Numbered from the stretch's first letter, positions 1 to 7,891 are shown. The stretch: DNA of 64,000 nt from Bin76 sp963665765 (GCA_963665765.1 OY762464.1:310001-374000); one strand, 5' to 3'. Numbers and translations are program-made. The notes: a model not told the origin generated them from the sequence alone.

Positions 1-33
1 GCCTTCTTAGCGCCGCACTCCTGCTCGCCCGGG

Positions 34-372
34 CTAGACGCCGCCTTTCGCCCTTCGGCTCAGGGTCCAGGCCAGCACCGAGGCCACCGCCACCATGGCG
101 GCCGCCACGGCCACCTTGGGCACCTCCCGCTCGGAGGGAGGGAGGGAAGTGTCCAGATTCCCCATGGCGGCCGCTACCAGGCCGGCCGGGGCGATCATCA
201 AATTGTCTCTCATGGCAGCCAATGCACGACTTATCCGGTGTTCGATGGCGATCTCCGCCTGACAACGGAGGCAACTTGCGGTGTGGCGGCTTATCAGCAG
301 GGCTTGGTCGGCGCGGTCAACCGCCATCATTCGCGCCCAGGGTTGGGAAACCCGACAGACGGTGGACCGCAT
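34..372 (-). CDS. putative zinc-finger anti-sigma factor
   Basis: This 112-residue protein probably holds the ECF sigma factor encoded just upstream in an inactive complex at the membrane. An H-x3-C-x2-C motif (HTASCLRC) near residue 35 matches the zinc-binding anti-sigma signature. A single hydrophobic segment near the C-terminus (about residues 88-105) ends in a basic tail, so the N-terminus would face the cytoplasm. The ATG at 372 lies 5 bases after the sigma stop codon, which implies translational coupling; the frame stays open further upstream but that part overlaps the sigma gene. The call rests on motif, topology and position, not on overall similarity. It could instead be another small membrane regulator. 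Confidence 0.7.
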   Translation of the reverse strand: MRSTVCRVSQPWARMMAVDRADQALLISRHTASCLRCQAEIAIEHRISRALAAMRDNLMIAPAGLVAAAMGNLDTSLPPSEREVPKVAVAAAMVAVASVLAWTLSRRAKGGV

Positions 373-377
373 CACTC

Positions 378-947
378 TCAACCCGAACGCTCCAATAGCA
401 CCCGCAAACGTTTGCGGGCCCGGTGCAGGCGAACCTTGGAGGCGGAGACCGAAATACCCAGGGCATCGGCGATTTGAGAGTGGCTCCACCCATATATGTC
501 GCACAGCACCACCACTACCCGCGACCGCCGGGGAAGTACGAGTAATGCTTCGCGTAATCTCCCGCGCAGGTTGGCGGCCTCCAATGCCAACTCGGGATTT
601 TCGAAACTGGAAGGAGGAGCCGCCAGATTATCAACCAATTCCAAGGGCGCGTGCCGGGTGCGCCGCCGGCGGTTCAGGGAAGTCCATGCCACGTTTACCG
701 TGATGCGATAGAGCCACGATGAGAAACGCGCGTCACCTCGAAAAGATCCGATCCCCCGCCAGGCTCTGAGCAGGGCCTCCTGGGTAACGTCGGCGGCCAA
801 ATCGTGGTCTCCCGTCAATCGCATCGCCAAGGTAAACATCTGGTGTTGATGCCGTTCAGCCAGGACCGAGAAAGCTTGGGTATCGCCCGCCCGGGCCCGC
901 GCCAGCAATTCGTGTTCATCGTCTCTTTTGACCGAAGGCGCATTCAT
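378..947 (-). CDS. ECF-family RNA polymerase sigma factor
   Basis: An alternative sigma factor of 189 residues that directs RNA polymerase to a stress or envelope regulon. Region 2 is clear at about residues 20-90 (DLAADVTQEALLRAW, then FSSWLYRITVN), and region 4 at about 130-185 has the helix-turn-helix GWSHSQIADALGIS followed by KVRLHRARKRLR. Length is normal for the ECF group. It starts 36 bases after the stop of the HadAB-like gene and is followed by its probable anti-sigma factor, so the pair may be co-transcribed from the rpmG side. The regulon cannot be told from sequence. Confidence 0.93.
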   Translation of the reverse strand: MNAPSVKRDDEHELLARARAGDTQAFSVLAERHQHQMFTLAMRLTGDHDLAADVTQEALLRAWRGIGSFRGDARFSSWLYRITVNVAWTSLNRRRRTRHAPLELVDNLAAPPSSFENPELALEAANLRGRLREALLVLPRRSRVVVVLCDIYGWSHSQIADALGISVSASKVRLHRARKRLRVLLERSG

Positions 948-983
948 AGGGTTACAGAATACCCTGGGTACCGGCCGGGGTGT

Positions 984-1838
984 TCAGCCGATGTTCGCCT
1001 CGATCGCGGCGGTGACCAGAGTCTTTCCCTGCGAATCGAGCCGCATGGCGAACCGGTCTTCTCCGATCCGCTCACCCTCGACCGCCGCCGCCCGGCCGGG
1101 CCGCAGAGGTTGGCGAAAGCGAAACCGGGCCCGTCGAAGGGGCCGGTTTCCCTCCACCAGACGGGTGACGCCCTGACTTATCCAGGCTGCGCAGGCCAAG
1201 CCATGCACCACCACTCCGGAAAGTCCCGCTCCGACGGCTGATTGGTGATCCCAGTGGATCGGATTCCAGTCGCCGGTGGCGGCGGCGTAGCGCACCAGGT
1301 CGGATCGACTGGCCGACTTGGAGAGAGGAGAAACCCGGCCGCCCACCTCGGGCAGGTCGGCGGCGACCGCCGCCTGATGGTCGGCGCGTTGATGGGGCGG
1401 CGGCTCCGTCTCCTGCGTCCCGCTTCGCGCCGGGGGCCGGCCACCGGCGATCAAAAAAGAGGAGGCGCCCTCCACCATGACCTTGCCCTGATCATCGGTC
1501 ACCTCCAGAGCAAAGTCCACGAACCAGATGCCCCGGCGGTGGCGCACCCTTTTCACTTCTCCCGTCACCGACCATGTCACATCGACCCGCAGGGGCGCTT
1601 TCCAGAAAAAGACTTGCTCGCCGTGAACCGCGGCCCCGCCCGCCGCGGTCACTGCCGGGTGGGAGAGCAGGAGAGGCACCACCGCGAACAGTGCGGCGCC
1701 GGCCATTCCGGGAGGGGCGAACTCGCCCCAACGCCCCGACTGGTCGCCGGTGGTTTCCACATAGAAGGCCACCCGTCGGCGAGAGACATGCAGGGGATGT
1801 GGACCCAGCACCAATCCCTCCAGATCGGCGACGCTCAA
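984..1838 (-). CDS. fused HadA/HadB-like (MaoC) 3-hydroxyacyl dehydratase
   Basis: A 284-residue double hotdog protein. The N-terminal half (about 1-135) resembles the HadA-type MaoC N domain. The C-terminal half (about 165-284) carries the hydratase signature TGDWNPIHWD followed by VVVHGL, where Asp and His are the catalytic pair in the family. A Pro/Gln/His-rich linker of about 30 residues joins them. Mycobacteria encode separate hadA and hadB directly after rpmG, so this is best read as a single-chain HadAB dehydrating 3-hydroxyacyl-ACP (or -CoA) in fatty-acid elongation. Start is TTG at 1838, preceded by GGTG; no better start is in frame before rpmG. Substrate is inferred, not shown. Confidence 0.82.
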   Translation of the reverse strand: MSVADLEGLVLGPHPLHVSRRRVAFYVETTGDQSGRWGEFAPPGMAGAALFAVVPLLLSHPAVTAAGGAAVHGEQVFFWKAPLRVDVTWSVTGEVKRVRHRRGIWFVDFALEVTDDQGKVMVEGASSFLIAGGRPPARSGTQETEPPPHQRADHQAAVAADLPEVGGRVSPLSKSASRSDLVRYAAATGDWNPIHWDHQSAVGAGLSGVVVHGLACAAWISQGVTRLVEGNRPLRRARFRFRQPLRPGRAAAVEGERIGEDRFAMRLDSQGKTLVTAAIEANIG

Positions 1839-1875
1839 ATGTTCACCAATCCCCGGTGACGAGTTGGGCGGTGTT

Positions 1876-2067
1876 CTATCGGGTTTCCCGGTGGGAAGTG
1901 TGAATTCGACACCACCGACAATACTTGCGGAGCACCAATCGGCCTCGCACCAGATTACGCCGCTGTTCCTTGTCGTTGGGATTCGCCCGGCCGCGGGTGG
2001 TTACATAATTGCGTCTTTTGCAATCGGTGCAGGCAAGTTTGATAGGAGGTCTTTTATCACTTGGCAT
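1876..2067 (-). CDS. rpmG: 50S ribosomal protein L33
   Basis: A 63-residue L33 of the zinc-binding (C+) type, with CTDC near the start and CRWC near the end, around RNYVTTR and a C-terminal HTSHRETR. Typical L33 is about 50-55 residues. The extra residues lie between the two Cys pairs (an N-P-N-D-K-E-Q-R-R-rich stretch). It follows tuf on the same strand after 59 bases, the usual actinobacterial tRNA/tuf/rpmG neighbourhood. Codons are more A-rich than in the surrounding genes. Confidence 0.93.
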   Translation of the reverse strand: MPSDKRPPIKLACTDCKRRNYVTTRGRANPNDKEQRRNLVRGRLVLRKYCRWCRIHTSHRETR

Positions 2068-2120
2068 CGGATTATTTCTTTCTCGTTCAGGTCTTTTTTA
2101 GATGACCAACAAATTGTTTT

Positions 2121-3334
2121 GGGTGGTTATTTGGTGATCTTCGTGACACGACCCGCCCCCACCGTCCGACCACCCTCACGAATCGCAAAATCCAACCCCA
2201 CCGACATCGCAATCGGAGCAATCAACTCCACCGACAACACCACACTATCACCCGGCATCACCATCTGCACCCCCCCAGGCAACACCACCGAACCAGTCAC
2301 ATCCGTAGTCCGAAAATAAAACTGAGGACGATAACCCGAAAAAAACGGATTATGCCTCCCCCCCTCCTCCTTCGTCAACACATACACCTGCGCCTCAAAC
2401 CCCACATGCGGCAAAATCGACCCAGGAGCAGCCAACACCTGACCACGCTCCACCTCAGACTTCCCCACCCCCCGCAACAACACCCCCACATTATCACCAG
2501 CCCGACCCTCATCCAACAACTTCCGAAACATCTCCACCCCCGTCGCCACCGAAACCCGCGTATCACGCAACCCCACCACCTCAACCCGCTCACCAACCCG
2601 CAACACACCCCGCTCCACCCGACCAGTCACCACCGTACCCCGACCAGTAATCGAAAACACATCCTCAATCGGCATCAAAAACGGACGATCCACCTCCCGA
2701 ACCGGCACCTCCACATACGAATCAACCGCATCCATCAACTCCATCACCCCATCAGAAGCACCCACATCACCCCCCAACGCCAACAACGCCGAACCCCGCA
2801 CCACCGGAACATCATCACCCGGAAACTCATACTCCGTCAACAAATCCCGAACCTCCAACTCCACCAAATCCAACAACTCCCCATCATCCACCAAATCACA
2901 CTTATTCAAAAACACCACCACCCGCGGCACACCCACCTGCCGCGCCAACAACACATGCTCACGAGTCTGCGGCATCGGACCATCCACCGCCGACACCACC
3001 AACACCGCCCCATCCACCTGAGCCGCCCCCGTAATCATATTCTTAATATAATCAGCATGCCCCGGCATATCCACATGCGCATAATGACGCAACCCCGTCT
3101 CATACTCCACATGCGCAATCTGAATCGTAATACCCCGCTCACGCTCCTCAGGAGCACGATCAATATCATCAAACCCAGTAAAAACATTCCCCCCACCAAC
3201 CCGCTCAGACAACACCCGAGTAATCGCCGCCGTCAAAGTCGTCTTCCCATGATCAATATGACCCATAGTCCCCACATTCAAATGCGGCTTCACCCGCTCA
3301 AACCTCACCTTACCCACAACCAAAACCCCCTTTC
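2121..3334 (-). repeat. 1,214-bp direct repeat carrying tuf, copy 1
   Basis: This block matches 56660-57873 base for base by my line-by-line comparison. It starts six bases beyond the tuf stop codon and ends just past the ribosome binding site. Sequence outside both edges is unrelated. Such a tight fit to gene plus RBS is what recurrent gene conversion would leave. Confidence 0.95.
2127..3317 (-). CDS. tuf: elongation factor Tu, copy 1
   Basis: Delivers aminoacyl-tRNA to the ribosome as a GTPase; 396 residues, the normal length. G motifs are GHIDHGKT, DMPGH (usually DCPGH) and NKCD. I place the start at the GTG at 3317, because AAAGGGGG then lies 8 bases upstream and the product opens MGKVRFERVKPH in register with other EF-Tu; a TTG two codons earlier sits too close to that site. 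The first 390 codons all end in G or T, in sharp contrast to neighbours; only the last six sense codons contain C- or A-ending triplets. The gene follows tRNA-Tyr, -Thr and -Met as in the E. coli tufB operon and is identical to the copy at 56666-57856. Confidence 0.98.
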   Translation of the reverse strand: MGKVRFERVKPHLNVGTMGHIDHGKTTLTAAITRVLSERVGGGNVFTGFDDIDRAPEERERGITIQIAHVEYETGLRHYAHVDMPGHADYIKNMITGAAQVDGAVLVVSAVDGPMPQTREHVLLARQVGVPRVVVFLNKCDLVDDGELLDLVELEVRDLLTEYEFPGDDVPVVRGSALLALGGDVGASDGVMELMDAVDSYVEVPVREVDRPFLMPIEDVFSITGRGTVVTGRVERGVLRVGERVEVVGLRDTRVSVATGVEMFRKLLDEGRAGDNVGVLLRGVGKSEVERGQVLAAPGSILPHVGFEAQVYVLTKEEGGRHNPFFSGYRPQFYFRTTDVTGSVVLPGGVQMVMPGDSVVLSVELIAPIAMSVGLDFAIREGGRTVGAGRVTKITK

Positions 3335-3368
3335 CGAGTAGATCAATAGATGGCTTGATTGTTCTATG

Positions 3369-3442
3369 TAGCGGCGGGCAGACTTGAACTGCCGACCTCT
3401 CGATTATGAGTCGAGCGCTCTTACCAGCTGAGCTACGCCGCC
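3369..3442 (-). tRNA. tRNA-Met (CAT), elongator type
   Basis: A 74-base cloverleaf. The anticodon stem is CTCGA/TCGAG around loop CTCATAA, giving anticodon CAT. The D-arm has GTAGCTCAGCTGGT and the T-arm GGCAG-TTCAAGT-CTGCC. The acceptor stem pairs over seven positions with a terminal G-U and discriminator A. The ACTCATAATC context is typical of elongator tRNA-Met rather than initiator. CCA is not encoded. It lies 51 bases upstream of the tuf start. Confidence 0.92.
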
Positions 3443-3474
3443 TCAGCCCACACCGGCCGAAGCCGGCGCGGGAG

Positions 3475-3548
3475 AGCCCCCTTCCGGATTCGAACCGGAG
3501 ACCTCCTCCTTACCATGGAGGCGCTCTGGCCGTCTGAGCTAAGGGGGC
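3475..3548 (-). tRNA. tRNA-Thr (GGT)
   Basis: A 74-base cloverleaf with acceptor GCCCCCT/AGGGGGC, anticodon stem CCTCC/GGAGG and loop ATGGTAA, giving anticodon GGT. T-arm CCGGTTCGAATCCGG is canonical. CCA is not encoded. It sits between tRNA-Tyr and tRNA-Met and is probably processed from one transcript with tuf. Confidence 0.95.
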
Positions 3549-3574
3549 ATCTAATGTCGGGTGGGGAAAGCCGG

Positions 3575-3656
3575 TGCCGGGAGAAGGATTTGAACCTCCG
3601 AAGGCTTCGCCGGCAGATTTACAGTCTGCTCCCTTTGGCCGCTTGGGTATCCCGGC
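3575..3656 (-). tRNA. tRNA-Tyr (GTA)
   Basis: An 82-base type II tRNA with a long variable arm. Acceptor is GCCGGGA/TCCCGGC, anticodon stem GCAGA/TCTGC and loop CTGTAAA, giving anticodon GTA. It is the first gene of the tRNA-Tyr/Thr/Met-tuf-rpmG group. The 83 bases between it and htpX probably carry the promoter, but no convincing -35/-10 pair is visible. Confidence 0.95.
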
Positions 3657-3739
3657 CTTGCCAATGGCTTTCCCGAATGAAATAGCTTAGCGGATCATCG
3701 CCGGAAATCGCATTTCAATTCAACACTTGCCCGGGTGGG

Positions 3740-4606
3740 TCAGGAGAAAGGATCGGCCATTTCCTCGAGGATCTTGATCCGGCTCTCGATGGGCGGATGG
3801 GTGGAGAGGAGCTTCATGATTCCCCCTCTTCCCCGCTTGGAGTTGCTCTTGAGCGGATTCTCGATGTACAACTGGCTCACCGCATCGTTTACCCGCATGG
3901 GGATGCGTTCGGCGGCAATCCCGATCTTGTTCAGCGCCGAGGCCAGGGCCAACGGCTGGCCGGTGAGGTCCGCCCCGGAGCGATCAGCCTGGTATTCACG
4001 GGAACGGGAGATAGCCGTGCGAATCAGAAGAGCGGCGATGGGAGCGACGATCATGGACACGATCATGATGATGGCGCCCACCTGGTTGTTCCGGTCTCTT
4101 CCCCCGCCACCGAACCAAAACGCCATCCGGGCCAGCATCACCAAAGCGGCCGCGATCATGGCCGCCACCGAGGAGATGAGAATGTCCCGGTTGCGAATAT
4201 GCGCCAACTCATGGGCCAGGACGCCTTCCAGTTCGCTCCGATTCATGATTTGCAGGAGCCCGGTGGTGACCGCCACCACCCCGTGTTTGGGGTTGCGCCC
4301 GGTGGCGAAGGCGTTGGGTTGGGGAGAGTCGATCAGATAGATACGCGGCATGGGCATGTTGCTGATATCGGTCAGCATGTGGATAGTGCCGTAGACCTGG
4401 GGAAGTTCCTCTTCGGTCACCGGGCGGGCGCGGCTCATTTTCAGCGCCAGCTTGTCGGAGAAAAAATAGGCGCCCAGATTGAACAGGGCAGCGATCGCCA
4501 AACCAAACCAGTATCCGCCCTCGGGAAACAGCGCAGTCGCCACCCACCACAGGAGAGTGGTGAGCATGGCCAAAAGCACTACGGTCTTGAAATTATTCAT
4601 ATCCAA
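3740..4606 (-). CDS. htpX: HtpX-like membrane zinc metalloprotease (M48)
   Basis: A 288-residue inner-membrane protease that degrades misfolded membrane proteins. Two hydrophobic segments come first (about residues 7-50). The HELAH zinc motif follows at about residue 132, then two more membrane segments (about 145-200), and the third zinc ligand lies in SREYQADRSGA near residue 207. Length and topology are standard for HtpX. ATG start at 4606, 9 bases after the stop of the methyltransferase gene, so the two are probably co-transcribed. The location in the stress-protein neighbourhood (groESL just upstream) fits its role. Confidence 0.95.
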   Translation of the reverse strand: MDMNNFKTVVLLAMLTTLLWWVATALFPEGGYWFGLAIAALFNLGAYFFSDKLALKMSRARPVTEEELPQVYGTIHMLTDISNMPMPRIYLIDSPQPNAFATGRNPKHGVVAVTTGLLQIMNRSELEGVLAHELAHIRNRDILISSVAAMIAAALVMLARMAFWFGGGGRDRNNQVGAIIMIVSMIVAPIAALLIRTAISRSREYQADRSGADLTGQPLALASALNKIGIAAERIPMRVNDAVSQLYIENPLKSNSKRGRGGIMKLLSTHPPIESRIKILEEMADPFS

Positions 4607-4615
4607 GCTGAGATT

Positions 4616-5680
4616 CTATAAGCCCTTGCGAGCTATCAATACCCGAAAGTCACCCAATCCCCGAGGATGCACCAGCGTTTCGGCGCCGATCCGCCGGGAA
4701 CGGACCTGCAAGCGCGCCATTTCCTCATCCGACCGGGCATGCTGCAATTCCTCAATACGGAGCTCTTCGATCTTTTTCCTGAGTCCCAGATTTTCCAGAA
4801 ACTCATCCTGTCTCTGCAAAGCAACCGACGCACCCGCTTCTCTGGCGGTTTCCATGACAGCCGTGAAATTGACGTCTGCGGTGATGTCGGTCTGACCGGG
4901 TTCGGAAAGAGGATCAGGCCCCAGATGATGAGCCCGATAGGTTCGCAGCGTCCCCTCGGCCCGGCGGTTCTTCAGTCCTTCGGCCGTGTCCCCATAGTCG
5001 ATGATCACCAACGCCCCGGTTTCCAAGCGGTCCAGCACTTCTCTGATCCATTGGCAGGCCCGGATTTGAACCTCGACTATCCCTCCCGGAGACACGGGTC
5101 CGGCAAATCTTTGCAGCCACTCCTCCACCCCGGGACGCACCGGCGCCTCCACCCATCCCAGTCGGCCGTTCTCTTCGCCCACCCACAACTCCCGCCACCC
5201 GTCCGCCCGGCGTCGGGCCAGGGCCATGGGCAAGTTGTCCAAAAGTTCGTTGGCGAAAACCACCCCCCGGATCTTGGCGGGCAACCCCTCGAGCTCCGAC
5301 ACGACCCGGTGATGGCCGATCACCTCGGCGATGGTCTTTCGGGCCGGCGGAGACACCTCCACTGCCCAAGGCGACGCATTCTCCCCCAAGACCGAAAGCA
5401 AAGACGCCAGCAACGACCCGGATCCCGCGCCCACATCCACCACCATGGGACAGAACAGGCCGCTCCGGGCCGCTTCTCGACGGACCAGTTCGGCCAGAGT
5501 CTCCCCGAACAATGGGCTCACCTCGGGGCTGGTGAGAAAATCCCCGCTTTGGGCCGACCGTAACTGCTCTCCTTGAAAGAAACCTCCCTCCGGGCTATAG
5601 AGAGCCAACTCCATGTAGTCATCGAAGGGAAGACAACCTCCCCCGCGAATCCGGTCTATCACCCGACGAAGCACAACCAC
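4616..5680 (-). CDS. MidA/NDUFAF7-like SAM-dependent methyltransferase
   Basis: A 354-residue protein of the DUF185 family, whose mitochondrial member methylates an arginine in a complex I subunit. The family N-terminus DYMELALYSPEGGFF is present, then GDFLTSPEVSPLFGE and the SAM-binding VVDVGAGSGSLL near residue 82. FANELLDNLP (about residue 150) matches the family acidic loop. The start is GTG at 5680 with only a weak upstream ribosome site; a start a few codons later is possible. The bacterial substrate is unknown. It precedes htpX by 9 bases and follows the groEL terminator. Confidence 0.88.
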   Translation of the reverse strand: MVVLRRVIDRIRGGGCLPFDDYMELALYSPEGGFFQGEQLRSAQSGDFLTSPEVSPLFGETLAELVRREAARSGLFCPMVVDVGAGSGSLLASLLSVLGENASPWAVEVSPPARKTIAEVIGHHRVVSELEGLPAKIRGVVFANELLDNLPMALARRRADGWRELWVGEENGRLGWVEAPVRPGVEEWLQRFAGPVSPGGIVEVQIRACQWIREVLDRLETGALVIIDYGDTAEGLKNRRAEGTLRTYRAHHLGPDPLSEPGQTDITADVNFTAVMETAREAGASVALQRQDEFLENLGLRKKIEELRIEELQHARSDEEMARLQVRSRRIGAETLVHPRGLGDFRVLIARKGL

Positions 5681-5779
5681 TCAAAGTAGTCCGTGGCGGG
5701 CATTGGATAAAGGAGATATGAGCTGCCGAAACCCGGGCAAACGCGACGATTGTCAAAGCCCGGGAGAATCTTGCCATTC

Positions 5780-5816
5780 AAAAAGGAAGGGACCTCGCTT
5801 CAAGCGAAGGTCCCTT
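5780..5816 (-). terminator. Rho-independent terminator after groEL
   Basis: On the minus strand an AAGGGACC...GGTCCCTT hairpin with a stem of about 14 pairs, nearly perfect, is followed by CC and a run of five T. It lies 30 bases past the groEL stop and ends the groESL transcript. Confidence 0.9.
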
Positions 5817-5845
5817 CGTTAGTTTCAGCTTCCCAGTCCGTGAGA

Positions 5846-7483
5846 CTAGAAGTCCATTCCTCCATGGCCGCCGTGGTCCCCACCGGGCATGGCAGGGGGC
5901 TTGTCTTCCTTCTCCTCGGCGATCAACGCCTCGGTGGTCAGAAGCAACCCGGCAATGGAAGCCGCGTTCTGCAGGGTCGAACGGGTGACCTTGGCCGGAT
6001 CGATAATGCCGGACGCCATCAAGTCTTCATACTCGCCGCTGGCGGCATTGAAGCCCATGTTGACATCGGCGGAGCGCACCCGCTCCACCACCACGCCGCC
6101 TTCGAACCCGGCGTTGAAGGCGATCTGGCGAATCGGCTCCTCAATGGCCCGACGCACCAGCGCGCGGCCGGTCCGCTCGTCGGCCGAGGAATCAGCCAAC
6201 TCGTCGATGGCGGTCTGCGCCCGAAGCAGGGCGACTCCACCACCGGGGACCACACCCTCTTCGACCGCGGCCCGGGTGGCCGACACGGCGTCTTCGATGC
6301 GGTGCTTCTTCTCCTTCAGCTCCACCTCGGTGGCGGCGCCGACTTTGATCACTACCACGCCGCCGGACAGCTTGGCCAGCCGCTCCTGCAGCTTTTCGCG
6401 GTCCCAGTCGGAATCGGTGTTCTCGATTTCCCGCTCGATCTGGGCGATACGGGCCCGGACATCGGTCTCGGAACCGGCGCCGTCCACCACAGTGGTGTTG
6501 TCCTTGGAGATCACCACTTTGCGGCAGCGCCCCAGCATGTCGAGGGAGATGTTTTCCATCTTCAGGCCGACCTCTTCGGAGATGACCGTCCCGCCGGTGA
6601 GAGTGGCGATGTCCTGGAGCATGGCCTTGCGGCGCTCTCCGAACCCGGGCGCCTTCACCGCCGCCGAAGAAAAGGTGCCGCGGATCTTGTTCACCACCAG
6701 AGTGGCGAGAGCCTCGCCCTCCAGATCCTCGGCGACCACCAGCACGGACTTGCCGCTCTGCATGATCTTTTCCAGCACCGGCAGCAGATCGTTGACCGAA
6801 CTGATCTTCTGGTTGGCGATCAGCACATACGGATTGTCCAGCACTGCTTCCTGACGGTCGGGATCGGTGATGAAATAGGGGGAGATGTAGCCCTTGTCGA
6901 ACTGCATGCCTTCGGTGAATTCGAGCTCCAGCCCGAAGGTCTGACCCTCTTCCACCGTGATGACGCCATCTTTTCCGACCTTCTCCATAGCCTCGGCGAT
7001 GGTGGACCCGATACCGACGTCGTTGTTGGCCGAGATGGATGCCACATGGGCAATCTCCCCGGAGGTTTCGATATCACGGGACAGAGACCTGATGAATTGC
7101 ACCACCTGATCCACCGCCTGCTCAATGCCGCGCTTGAGTCCCATGGGATTGGCGCCGGCGGCCACGTTGCGAAGACCTTCCCGGACCATTGCCTGCGCCA
7201 ACACGGTGGCGGTGGTGGTTCCATCGCCGGCCACGTCATTGGTCTTGGTGGCCACTTCCTTGGCCAGTTGGGCGCCCATGTTCTCCCACGGGTCCTCCAA
7301 CTCCACTTCCTTGGCGATAGTTACGCCATCGTTGGTGATAGTGGGTGCGCCCCACTTTTTCTCCAACACCACGTTGCGACCACGGGGACCGAGGGTGACT
7401 TTCACCACCTCGGCCAACTTGTTGACCCCGGCCTCGAGGCCGCGACGGGCATCTTCATTGAATCTAAGGTTCTTAGCTGCCAT
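5846..7483 (-). CDS. groEL: 60-kDa chaperonin GroEL
   Basis: The main ATP-driven folding chamber, 545 residues. N-terminal AAKNLRFNEDARRGL, ATP-binding VTLGPRGRNV (about residue 28) and GDGTTTATVLAQAM (about residue 85) are canonical, as is the apical KAPGFGERRKAML (about residue 275). The C-terminal tail is short and His/Gly-rich, ending HGGHGGMDF, in place of a long GGM repeat. ATG at 7483 follows groES by 19 bases. The transcript starts at the CIRCE-overlapping promoter upstream of groES and ends at the hairpin at 5780-5816. Confidence 0.99.
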   Translation of the reverse strand: MAAKNLRFNEDARRGLEAGVNKLAEVVKVTLGPRGRNVVLEKKWGAPTITNDGVTIAKEVELEDPWENMGAQLAKEVATKTNDVAGDGTTTATVLAQAMVREGLRNVAAGANPMGLKRGIEQAVDQVVQFIRSLSRDIETSGEIAHVASISANNDVGIGSTIAEAMEKVGKDGVITVEEGQTFGLELEFTEGMQFDKGYISPYFITDPDRQEAVLDNPYVLIANQKISSVNDLLPVLEKIMQSGKSVLVVAEDLEGEALATLVVNKIRGTFSSAAVKAPGFGERRKAMLQDIATLTGGTVISEEVGLKMENISLDMLGRCRKVVISKDNTTVVDGAGSETDVRARIAQIEREIENTDSDWDREKLQERLAKLSGGVVVIKVGAATEVELKEKKHRIEDAVSATRAAVEEGVVPGGGVALLRAQTAIDELADSSADERTGRALVRRAIEEPIRQIAFNAGFEGGVVVERVRSADVNMGFNAASGEYEDLMASGIIDPAKVTRSTLQNAASIAGLLLTTEALIAEEKEDKPPAMPGGDHGGHGGMDF

Positions 7484-7502
7484 TATTCACTGCCTCCCTG
7501 AA

Positions 7503-7793
7503 CTACTTGACTACGGCCAGCAGGTCGTTGGCAGAGAGCACCAGGTAATCGATCCCATCGACCTTCACCTCGGTGCCGCCGTACTTGGAATAGAGGACCT
7601 TGTCGCCCTCGCTCACATCCACCGGCGTGCGCTCTCCGTCGTCGTTCCGCCGACCGGGACCTACCGCTATCACTTTCCCCATTTGGGGCTTTTCCTTGGC
7701 GGTATCGGGTATAACCAAACCGGACGGGGTTCTCATATCTTGATCCTCGTCGGGTTCCACGACCACCCGATCGCCAAGAGGCACCAGCCTCAT
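7503..7793 (-). CDS. groES: 10-kDa co-chaperonin GroES
   Basis: The lid of the GroEL chamber, 96 residues. It opens MRLVPLGDRVVVEPDE and carries TPSGLVIPDTAKEKP, the mobile-loop region that contacts GroEL; it ends DYLVLSANDLLAVVK. The ATG at 7793 is chosen because GGAAGGAG stands just upstream and the protein then has the normal length, although the frame stays open for 26 more codons. First gene of the groESL operon, about 60 bases after the predicted transcription start. Confidence 0.98.
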   Translation of the reverse strand: MRLVPLGDRVVVEPDEDQDMRTPSGLVIPDTAKEKPQMGKVIAVGPGRRNDDGERTPVDVSEGDKVLYSKYGGTEVKVDGIDYLVLSANDLLAVVK

Positions 7794-7861
7794 ATTGGCT
7801 CCTTCCTTTGGGCTGACTGGGAAAGATCCGCCCGTAAGAGGGACCTTCCCATAATGACAAA

Positions 7862-7891
7862 ATTCTAGCACTCTCGGGGCAAGAGTGCTAA
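7862..7891 (-). promoter_or_regulatory. groESL promoter overlapping a CIRCE operator
   Basis: The inverted repeat CTAGCACTC-N9-GAGTGCTAA (7865-7891) matches the HrcA operator CIRCE (TTAGCACTC-N9-GAGTGCTAA) with one mismatch. On the minus strand its TTAGCA (7886-7891) can serve as -35 and TAGAAT (7862-7867) as -10, with an 18-base spacer. HrcA binding would therefore block RNA polymerase directly. hrcA itself is not in this window. Confidence 0.9.

Noticed and set aside
3321..3323. TTG two codons upstream as the EF-Tu start
   Set aside because: Only two bases would separate it from the GGGGG ribosome site, and the GTG at 3317 gives both ideal spacing and the conserved N-terminal register.
2352..3341. 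329-codon open frame antisense to tuf copy 1, repeated antisense to copy 2
   Set aside because: It arises because tuf third positions avoid C and A, which removes stop codons on the other strand. The product is low-complexity Pro/His/Arg/Thr and has no ribosome site.
5750..7501. 583-codon open frame antisense to groEL
   Set aside because: groEL is complete and conserved on the minus strand. The antisense product is His/Gly/Asp-rich without any domain.
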